Below are positions 10,201-17,877 of a stretch of 64,000 nucleotides of DNA, piece after piece. The stretch covers positions 1-64,000 of the forward strand of contig CALGUG010000018.1 in assembly GCA_937902315.1 (NCBI GenBank). Reading direction: 5' to 3'. The notes beneath the pieces are model-generated. The model was given only the letters and a program-made list of their open reading frames with translations. It was not told where the DNA came from and did no database searches. Each line of letters begins with the position of its first letter. The first letter of the stretch is position 1. The DNA is from an uncultured Chloroflexales bacterium. Lineage in GTDB: Bacteria; Chloroflexota; Chloroflexia; Chloroflexales; Chloroflexaceae. The position numbers and the translations under genes were made by a program.

Positions 10201-10597
10201 CGAATTTCAGGTCGGCATCGCGGAAGCTTTTATAGAACCACATGCCCAGCTCACGGGCGATCTTGAGCATGCTCAAAGCATCGTCGTGCGAGCCTTTGTT
10301 CTCATGGGTTGCTCGATTGCCGATCTTGCGGATCTGCTGAAAGCCTTGTGCGATCTCATCTACCAGAATGCCACGATCTTGTAGTGCTTGTAATAGCTCG
10401 TGCTGAGTCGGGTAGAAGCGATAATCAAGGCCGATAGAGGCCGCGACCTCTTTGGCGAGCAGTTCGGCAAACTGACGCAGCTTGATCAGACAGGTGCTTG
10501 GATCATCTACAAAGTAGCTTTCAGCTAGGGAGCCGATTTTTGCGAGCGTTTCGTCCTGCGGGCTAAGAAAAGCAAAGTTAGCAGAATATTCGGGCAT
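7199..10597 (-). CDS. hsdR: Type I restriction endonuclease/translocase subunit HsdR (EcoEI-like)
   Basis: The protein has about 1132 residues. In order it contains an N-terminal DUF4145-like region (10-135), an Ala/Glu/Gln-rich coiled coil (145-245), a PD-(D/E)XK nuclease domain with the D...VEAK pattern (about 299-315), a DEAD-type translocase with Walker A MATGSGKT (about 455), Walker B DECH (about 561) and motif III GLTATPA, a helicase C lobe, and an EcoEI-type C-terminal domain. I chose the ATG at 10597, which has GAGGGG about 10 nt upstream; a further ATG lies seven codons earlier. It is first gene of the hsdR-hsdM-hsdS operon. All motifs are present, so restriction is likely functional. 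Confidence 0.95.
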   Translation of the reverse strand: MPEYSANFAFLSPQDETLAKIGSLAESYFVDDPSTCLIKLRQFAELLAKEVAASIGLDYRFYPTQHELLQALQDRGILVDEIAQGFQQIRKIGNRATHENKGSHDDALSMLKIARELGMWFYKSFRDADLKFGPFTPPKDPKQASEALRSELERLRQALDASRTQEERARAQAKAAAEAALSATERMRKEQSERQEWEQLALEIEHEKNQLEAELQALQAKMQSQQNSEQLAKLIKRARAAAEQLQMDEATTRNLIDQQLREAGWEADSMQLRYSQGTRPEVDRQLAIAEWPTASGKVDYALFIGLTCVGVVEAKRQNQHAPSALAQAERYARDIELEPENLAPGGPWYDAQGRQYRVPFAYATNGRPYLQQYELASGIWFKDLRQPNEPGRALAAWHRPKALHDRLQQDLQAAQERLANQPIAFAFPLRPYQQRAIEAVEAALANQQRNILLAMATGSGKTKLAIAMLYRLLESKRFQSVCFVVDRSALGEQAYGEFSTTQVVTAKRFAEIFEIKGLKDTAPSNDTKIHICTIQSLVRRVLNEASEERPPIDQYDLLVIDECHRGYLLDRELSDSELSFRDQNDYISKYRRVLDYFDAVKIGLTATPALHTEQIFGPPVFTYSYREAVLDGYLVDQEPTILFRTELAAAGIHFQKDEEVELIDPATGSLAKTKLPDELSFEVEEFNRKVITRSFNEVIARELAKYIDINQPGKTLVFAVNNEHADLLVDVLYKAFDEAQGPIPYGAIAKITGAVDQVQSLIRSYRNDEFPKIAVTVDLLTTGVDVPKICHLVFMRRVNSRILYEQMIGRATRRCDQIGKQSYFVYDAVDLYRHMESVTDMRPVAQNPNIPLSELFMELSVVTEPEQLKTARDQLVARLRRMVGRMSEQQIADYSQQVGESPKTTIDELLHQPIEQSLAKLHAKPQIISFFTGLSYSMSGREKIISHHPDAIKETIVDYHGERRPEDYLEKFNEFVRSNLNKIAALELVVTRPRALDRKTLRELQQILEANRFSERTLQKAWAATSNAEIAASIIGYVRQAALGDPLIPYAERVHRAVQKIMASHPWTPVQRSWLERIERQIVSHVVPDVEILDEEPFKGDGGRKRIEKVLGRDVQELLSEIAELIWNKEVA

Positions 10598-10721
10598 GGT
10601 GAGCAAACCCCTCAGCATACAGCGTTTGCTGATCTCTTTATTGTTCTTTCAAAGTAGCAGCTTCAGTATAGCACAACAGGTCTAATATTTGGGCTTTAGG
10701 GGTCATAAATATAGGTTTTTT

Positions 10722-11073
10722 TATTCACCACTGAGGCACTGAGACACTGAGGCACTGAGTTTTTAGTAATTAACTCACCACTGAGACACTGAGGCACTGA
10801 GTTTTTTAGTAATTAATTCACCACTGAAACACTGAGGCACTGAGGCTTTTTTATCCACCACTGAGACACTGAGGCACTGAGTCTTTTTAGAGATGATATT
10901 GACAAATCTAGGCATGGGGTGAAGTTTGTGCCTAAGCCTGTAACGCTTGAAGCTCCGATACAATCTCTTTATCTCTCTGTGTCTCAGTGCCTCTGTGGTA
11001 GATAATTCATTCAACCTCTTTATCTCTCTGTGTCTCAATGCCTCGTGTGGTAAAACGTGTTCCTCTGTGGTAG
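10722..11073. repeat. Repeat array of CACCACTGAGACACTGAGGC type, right flank of hsd operon
   Basis: It has the same inverted units as at 4034-4424, including TTTTAGTAATTAACTCACCA and the 77-bp segment at 10991-11067 that matches 4315-4391 with one mismatch. It lies in the 0.8-kb gap upstream of hsdR. No gene is seen there. Confidence 0.9.
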
Positions 11074-11244
11074 ATAATTTGCGGGTAGGCTTGGCTTCGA
11101 CAAGCTTGGGCAACGTGGTTATCAAGGTTTCGACGGGTGCAGAGCACAATCGCTGCTTGCAATGACGCGCTGTGTTGCTTGCCTCGATGCAAACAAAGCA
11201 GCCTCAGCGCAGAGCAAACAGCCTTTATGGGAGGAAGGAGCTGT

Positions 11245-11310
11245 TGGTAGCCGTAGGCGGACGCGCTAGAGGCCGAATGGAAGGGCAAGTCGTCTCCGCC
11301 AACATGCAAT
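11245..11310 (-). repeat. A-type core of TIR element, inverted
   Basis: It contains GTAGCCGTAGGCGGACGCGC, then CCGAATGGAAGG and TCTCCGCC. This is the reverse complement of the core at 15180-15250. Confidence 0.75.
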
Positions 11311-11413
11311 GGGCGAGGGGAGAGGCGCGCAGAGCTGAAGGGACAGCGGTTAAAATCTGGTATGATAGTTTCTCACAAAATCGCAAGTTGATTGAAGATG
11401 AGGCATTTTTGCG

Positions 11414-12115
11414 ATGGTGCGTCTCTACCGGATCTCGAGCGGTCTATTGGTGGTTTGTCTGCTAGCGATGCTCGCTGCGAGCGCTGGGCGGCCCTCCCAA
11501 GCCGAGGCGCAAGCGCCCTATAGGGTTTTGCTGCCTGTGCTTATGGTGCCGAAAGAGGTGAACGTGCAGAACTATCTGCTGCGCGACCTGGGCGATCGCA
11601 GTGTGGTGACGGGCGAAGTGTGGAACGGCCTCGATCAGACGCTGTTTTTGGTGTATGTGACGGTGCGCGGCTACAATGCGCAGGGCGCGCTGGTGAGCAG
11701 CAATAGCGGCCATGTGCTTCTGACGCATACTCCGAGCGGCGGGCGCAACCCCTTTCGGATCGAGCTGGCGGGCGCTGGCATTCGGAGCGTCGACTTCGAG
11801 CTGAGCTGGAGCCTGCGCAACCGCGATCCCTACACCACGCTGCCGATCTTCGACGCCCACATTGTGCATAACAACGGTGCAGACGAATTTCGCGGGCTGG
11901 TGCGCAACTTCGAGAAGCTCTCGATACGCAATGCGCGAGTGGCTGTGACCTTCTACGACGCGGCCGGCAGGGTGGTCGACGCCGCGAGCGCCGATGTGGG
12001 CAGCAAACGGATCACATCGGGCAGCTCGGCGGTCTATATCATTCGGCTCGAGCGACCGGTCAGCTATGCGCGCTACGAGCTGCGCGCCGAGGGCGGCATC
12101 ACCGCGACCGATTAG
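11414..12115 (+). CDS. Secreted FxLYD-like domain protein
   Basis: This 233-residue protein has a signal peptide (residues 1-33, ending AEA). The motif YRVLLPVLM follows directly, the short LPV motif that I associate with Chloroflexota envelope proteins. Residues about 50-135 and 140-230 look like two related beta-sandwich units. The second, with FRGLVRNFEKLSIRNARVAV then FYDAAGRVVD, resembles FxLYD domains, which are extracytoplasmic and of unknown binding role. GAGG lies about 11 nt before the ATG. Its stop codon overlaps that of the opposing gene by four bases. Its function is unknown. Confidence 0.65.
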   Translation: MVRLYRISSGLLVVCLLAMLAASAGRPSQAEAQAPYRVLLPVLMVPKEVNVQNYLLRDLGDRSVVTGEVWNGLDQTLFLVYVTVRGYNAQGALVSSNSGHVLLTHTPSGGRNPFRIELAGAGIRSVDFELSWSLRNRDPYTTLPIFDAHIVHNNGADEFRGLVRNFEKLSIRNARVAVTFYDAAGRVVDAASADVGSKRITSGSSAVYIIRLERPVSYARYELRAEGGITATD

Positions 12116-12807
12116 GTGCGTTTGAGGGCTGCGAGCTTGCGCGCAAGTTCGCGTTCGATCGCCAGCACGGGCGCAACACTCTCGCTCAGCGCGACATTGA
12201 AGGCGTTCTGCTGTTCGACGATCGGGTTGATCAGCCAGCGCAGATATTGACGCACGACGCGGCGCTGTAGGCCGTTCAGCTTGGCCAGCAGGGTGGGGCC
12301 GCCGAGATCCCAGTGGGCCGAAACCTGCTGGCGCTGTTGCAATTCGGCTTGCAGTTTGGCTACTTGCGGGTTGGGCTCAGAAGCAGCGCTTGCAGCGGCG
12401 CTGTCATGGCTCGCGGGGGGAGCGGGCGGGTCGCTATCGTCGTCGTCTTTGCGCGCCTCTTGGAGTGCATCGAGCTGCATGCGCAGATCGGCGTAGCCTT
12501 CGGCTAAGAGGCGCAGGACGCGCGCCGCGCTATCGTTGAAGGCGTTTTGCTGATCGACGATCGGGTTGATGTACCAGCGCAAATAGCGGCGCACTACTTT
12601 GTGAACCAAGACCCACGCGCGCTGAATAAGGTTGCTTCCTTCGAGCGGCCAGTGTGCGCTGACCACGCGCGTGATCTCGATCTGCTCGATCGCGCGCTCT
12701 AGCTGCAATTCAAGGGCGGTGCGCTCTGCGCCCGGGTTCGCTTGACGGCGCGCTTTGACCTCAGCGCGCAGGGCTTCGAGCACCGCTGCAATATCTTCTG
12801 TCGCCAT
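12112..12807 (-). CDS. Conserved hypothetical protein with internal domain duplication
   Basis: This 231-residue protein has no signal peptide or membrane segment. Two copies of one unit are visible at about 48-105 and 160-215. Both share VSAHW, then G, then VVRxYLRWxINPIVxQQNAFN. They are joined by an Asp/Pro/Ala-rich linker (about 120-145). The units are predicted amphipathic helices. Similar YLRWYINPIVEQQNAFN-type segments occur, to my recollection, next to glycosyltransferase or methyltransferase domains in Chloroflexota, but here they stand alone. No catalytic motif was seen. It may be a scaffold or membrane-surface protein; that is inference. It is convergent with the FxLYD gene, with a four-base overlap. 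Confidence 0.6.
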   Translation of the reverse strand: MATEDIAAVLEALRAEVKARRQANPGAERTALELQLERAIEQIEITRVVSAHWPLEGSNLIQRAWVLVHKVVRRYLRWYINPIVDQQNAFNDSAARVLRLLAEGYADLRMQLDALQEARKDDDDSDPPAPPASHDSAAASAASEPNPQVAKLQAELQQRQQVSAHWDLGGPTLLAKLNGLQRRVVRQYLRWLINPIVEQQNAFNVALSESVAPVLAIERELARKLAALKRT

Positions 12808-12861
12808 AGTTCCTCATCGATCTTTCCAGACTTGTGCTGAAACTATAATACACCAAGTTGT

Positions 12862-13065
12862 ATTTTTCACCACACGAAACACTTTGATTCTGGATTTCAC
12901 CACACGAGACACAGAGAGATAAAGAGGATAGAACGGAGCTTCAAGCCTTACTTCTCACGTGCGAACTTCACCTCATTCGTAAAGGTAGCAATCTGATCTC
13001 TAAAAGACTTAGTGTCTTGGTGCCTCAGTGGTGAAGAAAAAAGCCTCTGTGATGAAAAAAAGCCG
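12862..13065. repeat. Degenerate CACCACACGAGACACAGAG repeat array
   Basis: It occupies the 400-bp gap before the SDR gene. It contains TTTCACCACACGAGACACAG, AGAGATAAAGAGG and an inverted GTGCCTCAGTGGTGAAG. The middle part (about 12900-12990) is an inverted copy of 10905-10990. No gene was seen. Confidence 0.75.
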
Positions 13066-13206
13066 GGCGACCTGTTCTTAGGGGCAGGGTGGCGCTCGCC
13101 TTTTGAACAGCTTACGCTTCAGTCTTTTGCCTCTCTTGTGCGGCGTCTGGCTCGGGCAAGATAGAAGTAAATCGATAGAGCCAATGAAGACAAGGGAGCA
13201 ACGACG

Positions 13207-13896
13207 ATGAGCACAACACAGAGCGCACTGATCACCGGAGCGTCACGCGGTTTAGGTTTAGCATTGGCGCGCGCCTTAGCGGCCCGTGGTTGGCGGCTGC
13301 TGATCGATGCGCGCGGCCGTGCGGCGCTCGAAGCAGTCGCCGCAGAGCTCAGCCAACAGTGCGAATGCGTTGCGCTCGCAGGCGACATCAGCGACGCGGC
13401 CCATCGCCACGCTTTGGTCGGAATCGCGCACGAGTGGGGCGGGCTCGATCTGTTGGTCAACAACGCCAGCACTTTGGGAGCCAGCCCGCAACCGGCCATG
13501 CTCGACTATAGCAGCGAGCAGATCGAGCGGATCTATCGCGTCAATCTCTTCGCGCCGCTCAGCTTGATCCAAGCCATGCGCCACGAGCTCAACGCCTCGG
13601 CCCGCATCATCAATCTGAGCAGCGATGCGGCCGTCGAGAGCTATCCAGGCTGGGGCGGCTACGGTTCGAGCAAAGCGGCCTTAGATCATATCTCGGCGAC
13701 CTTAGCGGTTGAAAACCCCCACTGGAAGGTCTATGCCGTCGATCCGGGCGATATGCAGACCCAGATGCACCAAGAGGCCTTTCCGGGCGAAGATATCAGC
13801 GATCGGCCTTTGCCGAGCAGCAGCGTGCCCGGCCTGCTCAAGCTGATCGAAGGTGAATTGCCGAGCGGGCGCTACAAAGCGCGCGAGCTGGCTTAA
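13207..13896 (+). CDS. Short-chain dehydrogenase/reductase
   Basis: This 229-residue Rossmann enzyme has the cofactor motif TGASRGLG (about 10-17), NNAS in place of the usual NNAG (about 87-90) and the catalytic YGSSK (about 156-160). The length is that of classical SDRs. The Arg after TGAS and the lack of an acidic residue at the end of beta-2 (DARG is present) leave NAD/NADP preference open. AGGGAG precedes the ATG. It is 18 bp upstream of the QueA-like gene and probably shares its transcript. The substrate is unknown. Confidence 0.85.
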   Translation: MSTTQSALITGASRGLGLALARALAARGWRLLIDARGRAALEAVAAELSQQCECVALAGDISDAAHRHALVGIAHEWGGLDLLVNNASTLGASPQPAMLDYSSEQIERIYRVNLFAPLSLIQAMRHELNASARIINLSSDAAVESYPGWGGYGSSKAALDHISATLAVENPHWKVYAVDPGDMQTQMHQEAFPGEDISDRPLPSSSVPGLLKLIEGELPSGRYKARELA

Positions 13897-13914
13897 GCAG
13901 AGAGGGAGATCGCC

Positions 13915-14982
13915 ATGATTGCGAGCGACTACATCGACTTCCAACTGCCGAGCGAGCTAGAGGCCAGCGAACCGCCCGAAGCGCGCGGCCTGGCCCGCGA
14001 CCAAGTGCGTCTGCTGGTCTCGTACCGCAGCGACGACAGGTTGCTGCATACTCGCTTCGACCAACTGCCGAGCGTGCTCAGCGCGGGCGATCTGTTGGTG
14101 ATCAACACCAGCGCGACTCTCAATGCGGCCCTGCCTGCCTTGCGCAGCGACGGCAAAGAGTACGAACTGCACCTCTCGACCCATCTTCCCGCCGATCTCT
14201 GGGTTGTAGAGCTGCGCCAGCTCACGCCCGAGGGCAGCGCAGCCTTTTTCGAGGCCGAAGCGGGCGAAAGCTACGAGCTGCCAGCGGGCGGCAAGGTGCA
14301 ACTGCTCGCGCCCTACAGCCTCGAGCGAAGCCGAGTCAACACGCAGCCCAAACGGCTCTGGGTCGCGATTCTGCAGCTGCCCACGCCGCTGCTCTGCTAC
14401 CTCGAGCGCTACGGCGCGCCGATTCGCTATCGTTATGTCAAACAGCGCTGGCCGCTCGACTACTATCAAACCGTCTACGCCAACGAGCCGGGCAGCGCCG
14501 AGATGCCATCGGCGGGACGGCCCTTCACCCACCAGCTGATCACGCGCCTGATCAGCCAAGGCGTTCAGATCGCGCCCCTGATTTTGCACACGGGCGTCGC
14601 CAGCTTAGAGAGCCACGAAGCGCCCTACGAAGAGTTTTACCGCGTGCCGCTCACAACCGCCCAAGCGGTCAACCAAGCGCGTGCGAGCGGCCGACGGGTG
14701 ATCGCGGTCGGCACAACGGTGGTGCGCGCCCTGGAAAGTGTGGCCGACGAGCGCGGCAGCGTTCATCCGAGCGAGGGCTGGACGCGGCTGGTGATCACGC
14801 CCAAGCGCGGGCTGCGGGTTATCGATGGCTTACTGACGGGCATGCACGAGCCACAAGCCAGCCATCTCGATATGCTGGCCGCGCTGGCTAGCCGCGAACA
14901 TCTGGCCAAAGCCTACCGTGCCGCGCTCGAAGAGGGCTATCTCTGGCACGAATTCGGCGATCTGCACTTGATCTTGCCCTAA
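13915..14982 (+). CDS. QueA-like S-adenosylmethionine:tRNA ribosyltransferase-isomerase, divergent
   Basis: This 355-residue protein has overall QueA architecture: an N-terminal FQLPSELEASEPP, then GDLLVINTSATLNAALPA, SAGRPFT, LILHTGVASLE, an AVGTTVVRALES helix and a C-terminal HEPQASHLDMLAALA. Canonical QueA adds an epoxycyclopentanediol precursor from SAM to 7-aminomethyl-deazaguanine in tRNA. Several signature positions differ: AGRPFT replaces AGLHFT, LHTGVASLE replaces HVGLGTF, and NTSATLNA replaces NDTRVIPA. It therefore belongs to a divergent QueA-like branch, and queuosine synthesis is not assured. GGGAG lies 5-9 nt upstream of the ATG. It is co-directional with the SDR and ends with a clear terminator. 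Confidence 0.8.
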   Translation: MIASDYIDFQLPSELEASEPPEARGLARDQVRLLVSYRSDDRLLHTRFDQLPSVLSAGDLLVINTSATLNAALPALRSDGKEYELHLSTHLPADLWVVELRQLTPEGSAAFFEAEAGESYELPAGGKVQLLAPYSLERSRVNTQPKRLWVAILQLPTPLLCYLERYGAPIRYRYVKQRWPLDYYQTVYANEPGSAEMPSAGRPFTHQLITRLISQGVQIAPLILHTGVASLESHEAPYEEFYRVPLTTAQAVNQARASGRRVIAVGTTVVRALESVADERGSVHPSEGWTRLVITPKRGLRVIDGLLTGMHEPQASHLDMLAALASREHLAKAYRAALEEGYLWHEFGDLHLILP

Positions 14983-15015
14983 GCAGCGCAGATCGAGCCG
15001 CAGCTTCGACAGTTC

Positions 15016-15059
15016 AGGTGGGCACTTCCGTGTGTTATCACGAGAGTGCTCACCTTTTT
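15016..15059 (+). terminator. Intrinsic terminator after the queA-like gene
   Basis: The stem AGGTGGGCACT / AGTGCTCACCT (15016-15026 and 15045-15055) has one mismatch and is followed by TTTT. Confidence 0.85.
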
Positions 15060-15164
15060 ATGCCAACGAGCGCCGATCAGCGCATGCTTTTCTGGCCAGC
15101 ATATGCGATACTTGGATTCACACGCCAACAACGCTTCTCTGGCCTTCCACGCCTCCGATTTTAA

Positions 15165-15262
15165 AGCCGGTTGATGCGTTCAATGCATTTTGGCGGAGAT
15201 GTCCTAACCTTCCATTCGGCTTCTAGCGCGTCCGCCTTCGGCTATCAACAGCTCAACCAACA
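15165..15262 (+). repeat. A-type TIR element core
   Basis: It contains TTTTGGCGGAGATGTCC, then CCTTCCATTCGGCTTCTAGC and GCGTCCGCCTTCGGCTATCA. The inverted pair GGCGGA / TCCGCC brackets the middle. It lies just upstream of the first Eis-type gene. Confidence 0.8.
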
Positions 15263-15350
15263 AACTGGGCTTCTATCTGTGGAGCGAAGCCGCCCGGTAA
15301 ATCTTCAAACGATCGCGCGTTATGCGCCGCACAAGAAAAGGAAAGAGCCT

Positions 15351-16553
15351 ATGTCAAAGGGAGTCTACGCCCCGATCGGGGTGAACGATCGCGAGCGCTT
15401 TTTGTACATCTGCGGGCATGCCTTCAACTTTCAGCCCATCGCCGAGAAGATGAGCGAACAGGATTGGCAGAGCTGTCGCGGCTGGTACGTCGACGGCGAG
15501 CTGGTGGCGATCCTCGACTGGCTCGAACTGCCGCTTCGCATCGGCGTAGGAGATCGGCAGGTCAGAGCGATCTTCTTGGGAGGCGTGGCCTCGCCGCCCG
15601 AACAGCGCCGGCGCGGCTACACCGAAGAGATCTTGAAAGCGGCCTGTCTGGAGGCGCACGAAGCGGGCATTCATCTCTGTCTGCTGCATCCTTTTAAGCA
15701 TTCGTTTTACGCCAGGTATGGCTGGGCGGCCGCCATGGAACAGCGCGTCTATAGTGGCGAGCTGACGGCGCTCAGGCACTTTCGCTGGGGCGAAGGGCGC
15801 TTCCTGCCGATGAGCGCGGAGCGCATCCCCGAGCTGCAGACGATTATGCTCGAAGCGCTGGCTGGGCGTTGGGGCGTTGTGGTGCGCGGCCCCGAGCAGT
15901 GGCAGAGCGTGCTGCCCGATGCCAAGCTGAAGCGCCATGGCGTGATCTGGCAGGATAGCGAGGGCAGAGCGCGCGGCTATCTCAGCTATTCAATGGAAGA
16001 TCGCCCGCAAGCGGGCAGACTGCTGATCTGTCACGAGTTGCATGCCTGCGATCCCGAGGCGCGCGGCCAGCTCTTGGCCTTTTTGGCAAACCACGACTCG
16101 CAGGCCAGCCACTTCCAAGTGACGCTGCCGAGCGACTTGGCGCTCAACCTGCTTATGCGCGACCCGCTCCAGAGCGAGGTCAAGACCTGGCAGATGTTGC
16201 GGCTGCTCGATGTGGCGGGCGCGCTGAACGACTATGCGCCCCCGGCCGAGCTGAGCGGCTCGTGCGTGATCGAGCTGCACGACGATTGGCTCACCTTCAA
16301 CCAAGGGCGCTACAAACTGGAGGCGAGCGAGGGCAAACTGAGCTGTCAGCTCAGCGACGCACCGGCCGATCTAGCACTCGAGGTCGGGCGCTTGGCACAA
16401 TGGCTCACCCGTTATGTCAAGCCAAGTCAAGCCGCAGCTTTGGGTCTCTGCAAGGTTCACAACAGCGCGGCGCTGCCTTTTGTAGATGTGCTCTTCAGCG
16501 GGCCTGCGCCCTTCAACAACGACTTCTTCAAGCGCTTCAGGGCGCGAGCCTAA
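15351..16553 (+). CDS. Eis-type GNAT acetyltransferase with SCP2-like C-terminus (copy 1)
   Basis: This 400-residue protein begins at the ATG at 15351 behind AAAGGAAAGAG; a longer frame would translate the upstream repeat. Residues about 5-150 form the first GNAT domain with the acetyl-CoA loop PEQRRRGY (83-90). A second GNAT-like region runs to about 285 and an SCP2-like lipid-carrier fold fills about 300-400. This three-part order is that of the Eis family (acetylation of amines, including aminoglycosides, in mycobacteria). It is paralogous to the next gene along its entire length. Unlike that copy, it carries extra residues KRFRARA after PFNNDFF, so the terminal carboxylate used as catalytic base in Eis would be displaced. 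The substrate is unknown. Confidence 0.8.
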   Translation: MSKGVYAPIGVNDRERFLYICGHAFNFQPIAEKMSEQDWQSCRGWYVDGELVAILDWLELPLRIGVGDRQVRAIFLGGVASPPEQRRRGYTEEILKAACLEAHEAGIHLCLLHPFKHSFYARYGWAAAMEQRVYSGELTALRHFRWGEGRFLPMSAERIPELQTIMLEALAGRWGVVVRGPEQWQSVLPDAKLKRHGVIWQDSEGRARGYLSYSMEDRPQAGRLLICHELHACDPEARGQLLAFLANHDSQASHFQVTLPSDLALNLLMRDPLQSEVKTWQMLRLLDVAGALNDYAPPAELSGSCVIELHDDWLTFNQGRYKLEASEGKLSCQLSDAPADLALEVGRLAQWLTRYVKPSQAAALGLCKVHNSAALPFVDVLFSGPAPFNNDFFKRFRARA

Positions 16554-16679
16554 GACGCTTCAGGCATAAGAGCCGCACTCAAACGCCCATGCTGATCGAT
16601 GGTATACTTTTGCTAGTCGCTTATCTGAATCGAATAAGCATTGCAACAAGACAACCATTCAGCAAGGAAGAGATACTCT

Positions 16680-17861
16680 ATGCCTGAAGGACAGTACAAA
16701 ACGATCGAGCCGGAATACCGCGATCGTTTTATGTATGTTAGTGGACACGCCTTTAACTATATCCCTGAGCCCAACGAGATAACCGATGATGACTGGGCCA
16801 ACTGTCGCGGCTGGTTCGTCGACGGCGAATTGGTGGCCCAGCTCGAGACAGTTGCGTTGCGGATCCGCAGCGGCGTGGGCGATCACGAAGTCAACGCGAT
16901 CGGCTTCGGCGGTGTGACCTCGCCGCCCGAACAGCGCCGACGTGGCTATATCAGAGAGCTGTTGAAGGCCGCCCTGCTCGAAGCGCGCTCGAACGGCATC
17001 AACTTCTGCTTGCTGCACCCCTTCAAGCACTCGTTCTACGCCCAATTCGGTTGGGCGGCCGCCATGGAGCAGCGCATCTTCCGAGGCGATATTAACACGC
17101 TCAAGAACTACCGCTTGGGCGAGGGCAAGTTTGTGCCCATCACGCCAGAGCGCAGCGACGAGATGCAATCGATCGCCTTGAGGGCGCTGCGCGGGCGTTG
17201 GGGCGTCACGGTGCGCACGGCCGCCCAGTGGAAGAGCTTTCTGCCCGACGCCAAACGCAAACGCCACGGCGTGATCTGGCGCGACAACAACGGGCTAGGG
17301 CGCGCTTACGTCGTCTACACCATGCACGACCGCGTCAACCAGGACCGCAAGCTGGAGTGTCACGAAGCGCTGGCATGCGATCCCGAGGCGCGCGCCCAAC
17401 TGCTGGCCTTTTTGGCGAACCACGACTCGCAAGCCTCCGAGATTCAGCTCTTGGTGCCGAGCGATGCGCCGCTCAATCTCTTGCTGCGCGACCCGATCCA
17501 CAGCGAAGTGCGCCAGTGGATGATGATGCGGGTGATCGATGTGGAGCGGGCCCTGAACGACTACGCGCTGCCCAGCGAGCTGAGCGGCTCGTGTGTAATC
17601 GGCGTCAACGATCACTGGCTAGAGTTCAACCGCGGCAACTTCAAGCTCGAGGCCAGCGAGGGCAAGCTGAGCTGCCAGCGCAGCGACGAAGCGGCCGATG
17701 TGACGCTCGATGTGGGCTTGCTGGGGCAGTGGATCACGCGCTATGTGCGGCCACGCCAAGCCGCCGCCTTCGGGCTCTGCTCGGTGCAGAACAAAGCGGC
17801 CCTCGCCTTCCTAGACAGTGTATTCAGCAGCCTTGCGCCCTTTAACAACGACTTCTTTTAG
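16680..17861 (+). CDS. Eis-type GNAT acetyltransferase with SCP2-like C-terminus (copy 2)
   Basis: This 393-residue paralogue of the preceding gene starts at the ATG at 16680 behind AAGGAAGAG. It has the same layout: PEQRRRGY acetyl-CoA loop, the HPFKHSFYAQFGWAAAMEQ segment, a second GNAT-like lobe and an SCP2-like C-terminal domain. It ends at ...PFNNDFF, a terminal Phe, matching the arrangement in mycobacterial Eis where the C-terminal Phe carboxylate is the general base. It therefore looks like the canonical, active copy. It is followed after 16 bp by a glycosyltransferase and is probably cotranscribed with it. A possible -10 TATACT lies at 16603. Confidence 0.82.
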   Translation: MPEGQYKTIEPEYRDRFMYVSGHAFNYIPEPNEITDDDWANCRGWFVDGELVAQLETVALRIRSGVGDHEVNAIGFGGVTSPPEQRRRGYIRELLKAALLEARSNGINFCLLHPFKHSFYAQFGWAAAMEQRIFRGDINTLKNYRLGEGKFVPITPERSDEMQSIALRALRGRWGVTVRTAAQWKSFLPDAKRKRHGVIWRDNNGLGRAYVVYTMHDRVNQDRKLECHEALACDPEARAQLLAFLANHDSQASEIQLLVPSDAPLNLLLRDPIHSEVRQWMMMRVIDVERALNDYALPSELSGSCVIGVNDHWLEFNRGNFKLEASEGKLSCQRSDEAADVTLDVGLLGQWITRYVRPRQAAAFGLCSVQNKAALAFLDSVFSSLAPFNNDFF

Positions 17862-17877
17862 GCAAAAAAAGGAAACT

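Noticed and set aside
15171..15350. N-terminal 60-residue extension of the first Eis-type protein
   Set aside because: It would translate an A-type repeat core. The paralogue starts at the equivalent of the ATG at 15351, which has a good ribosome site.
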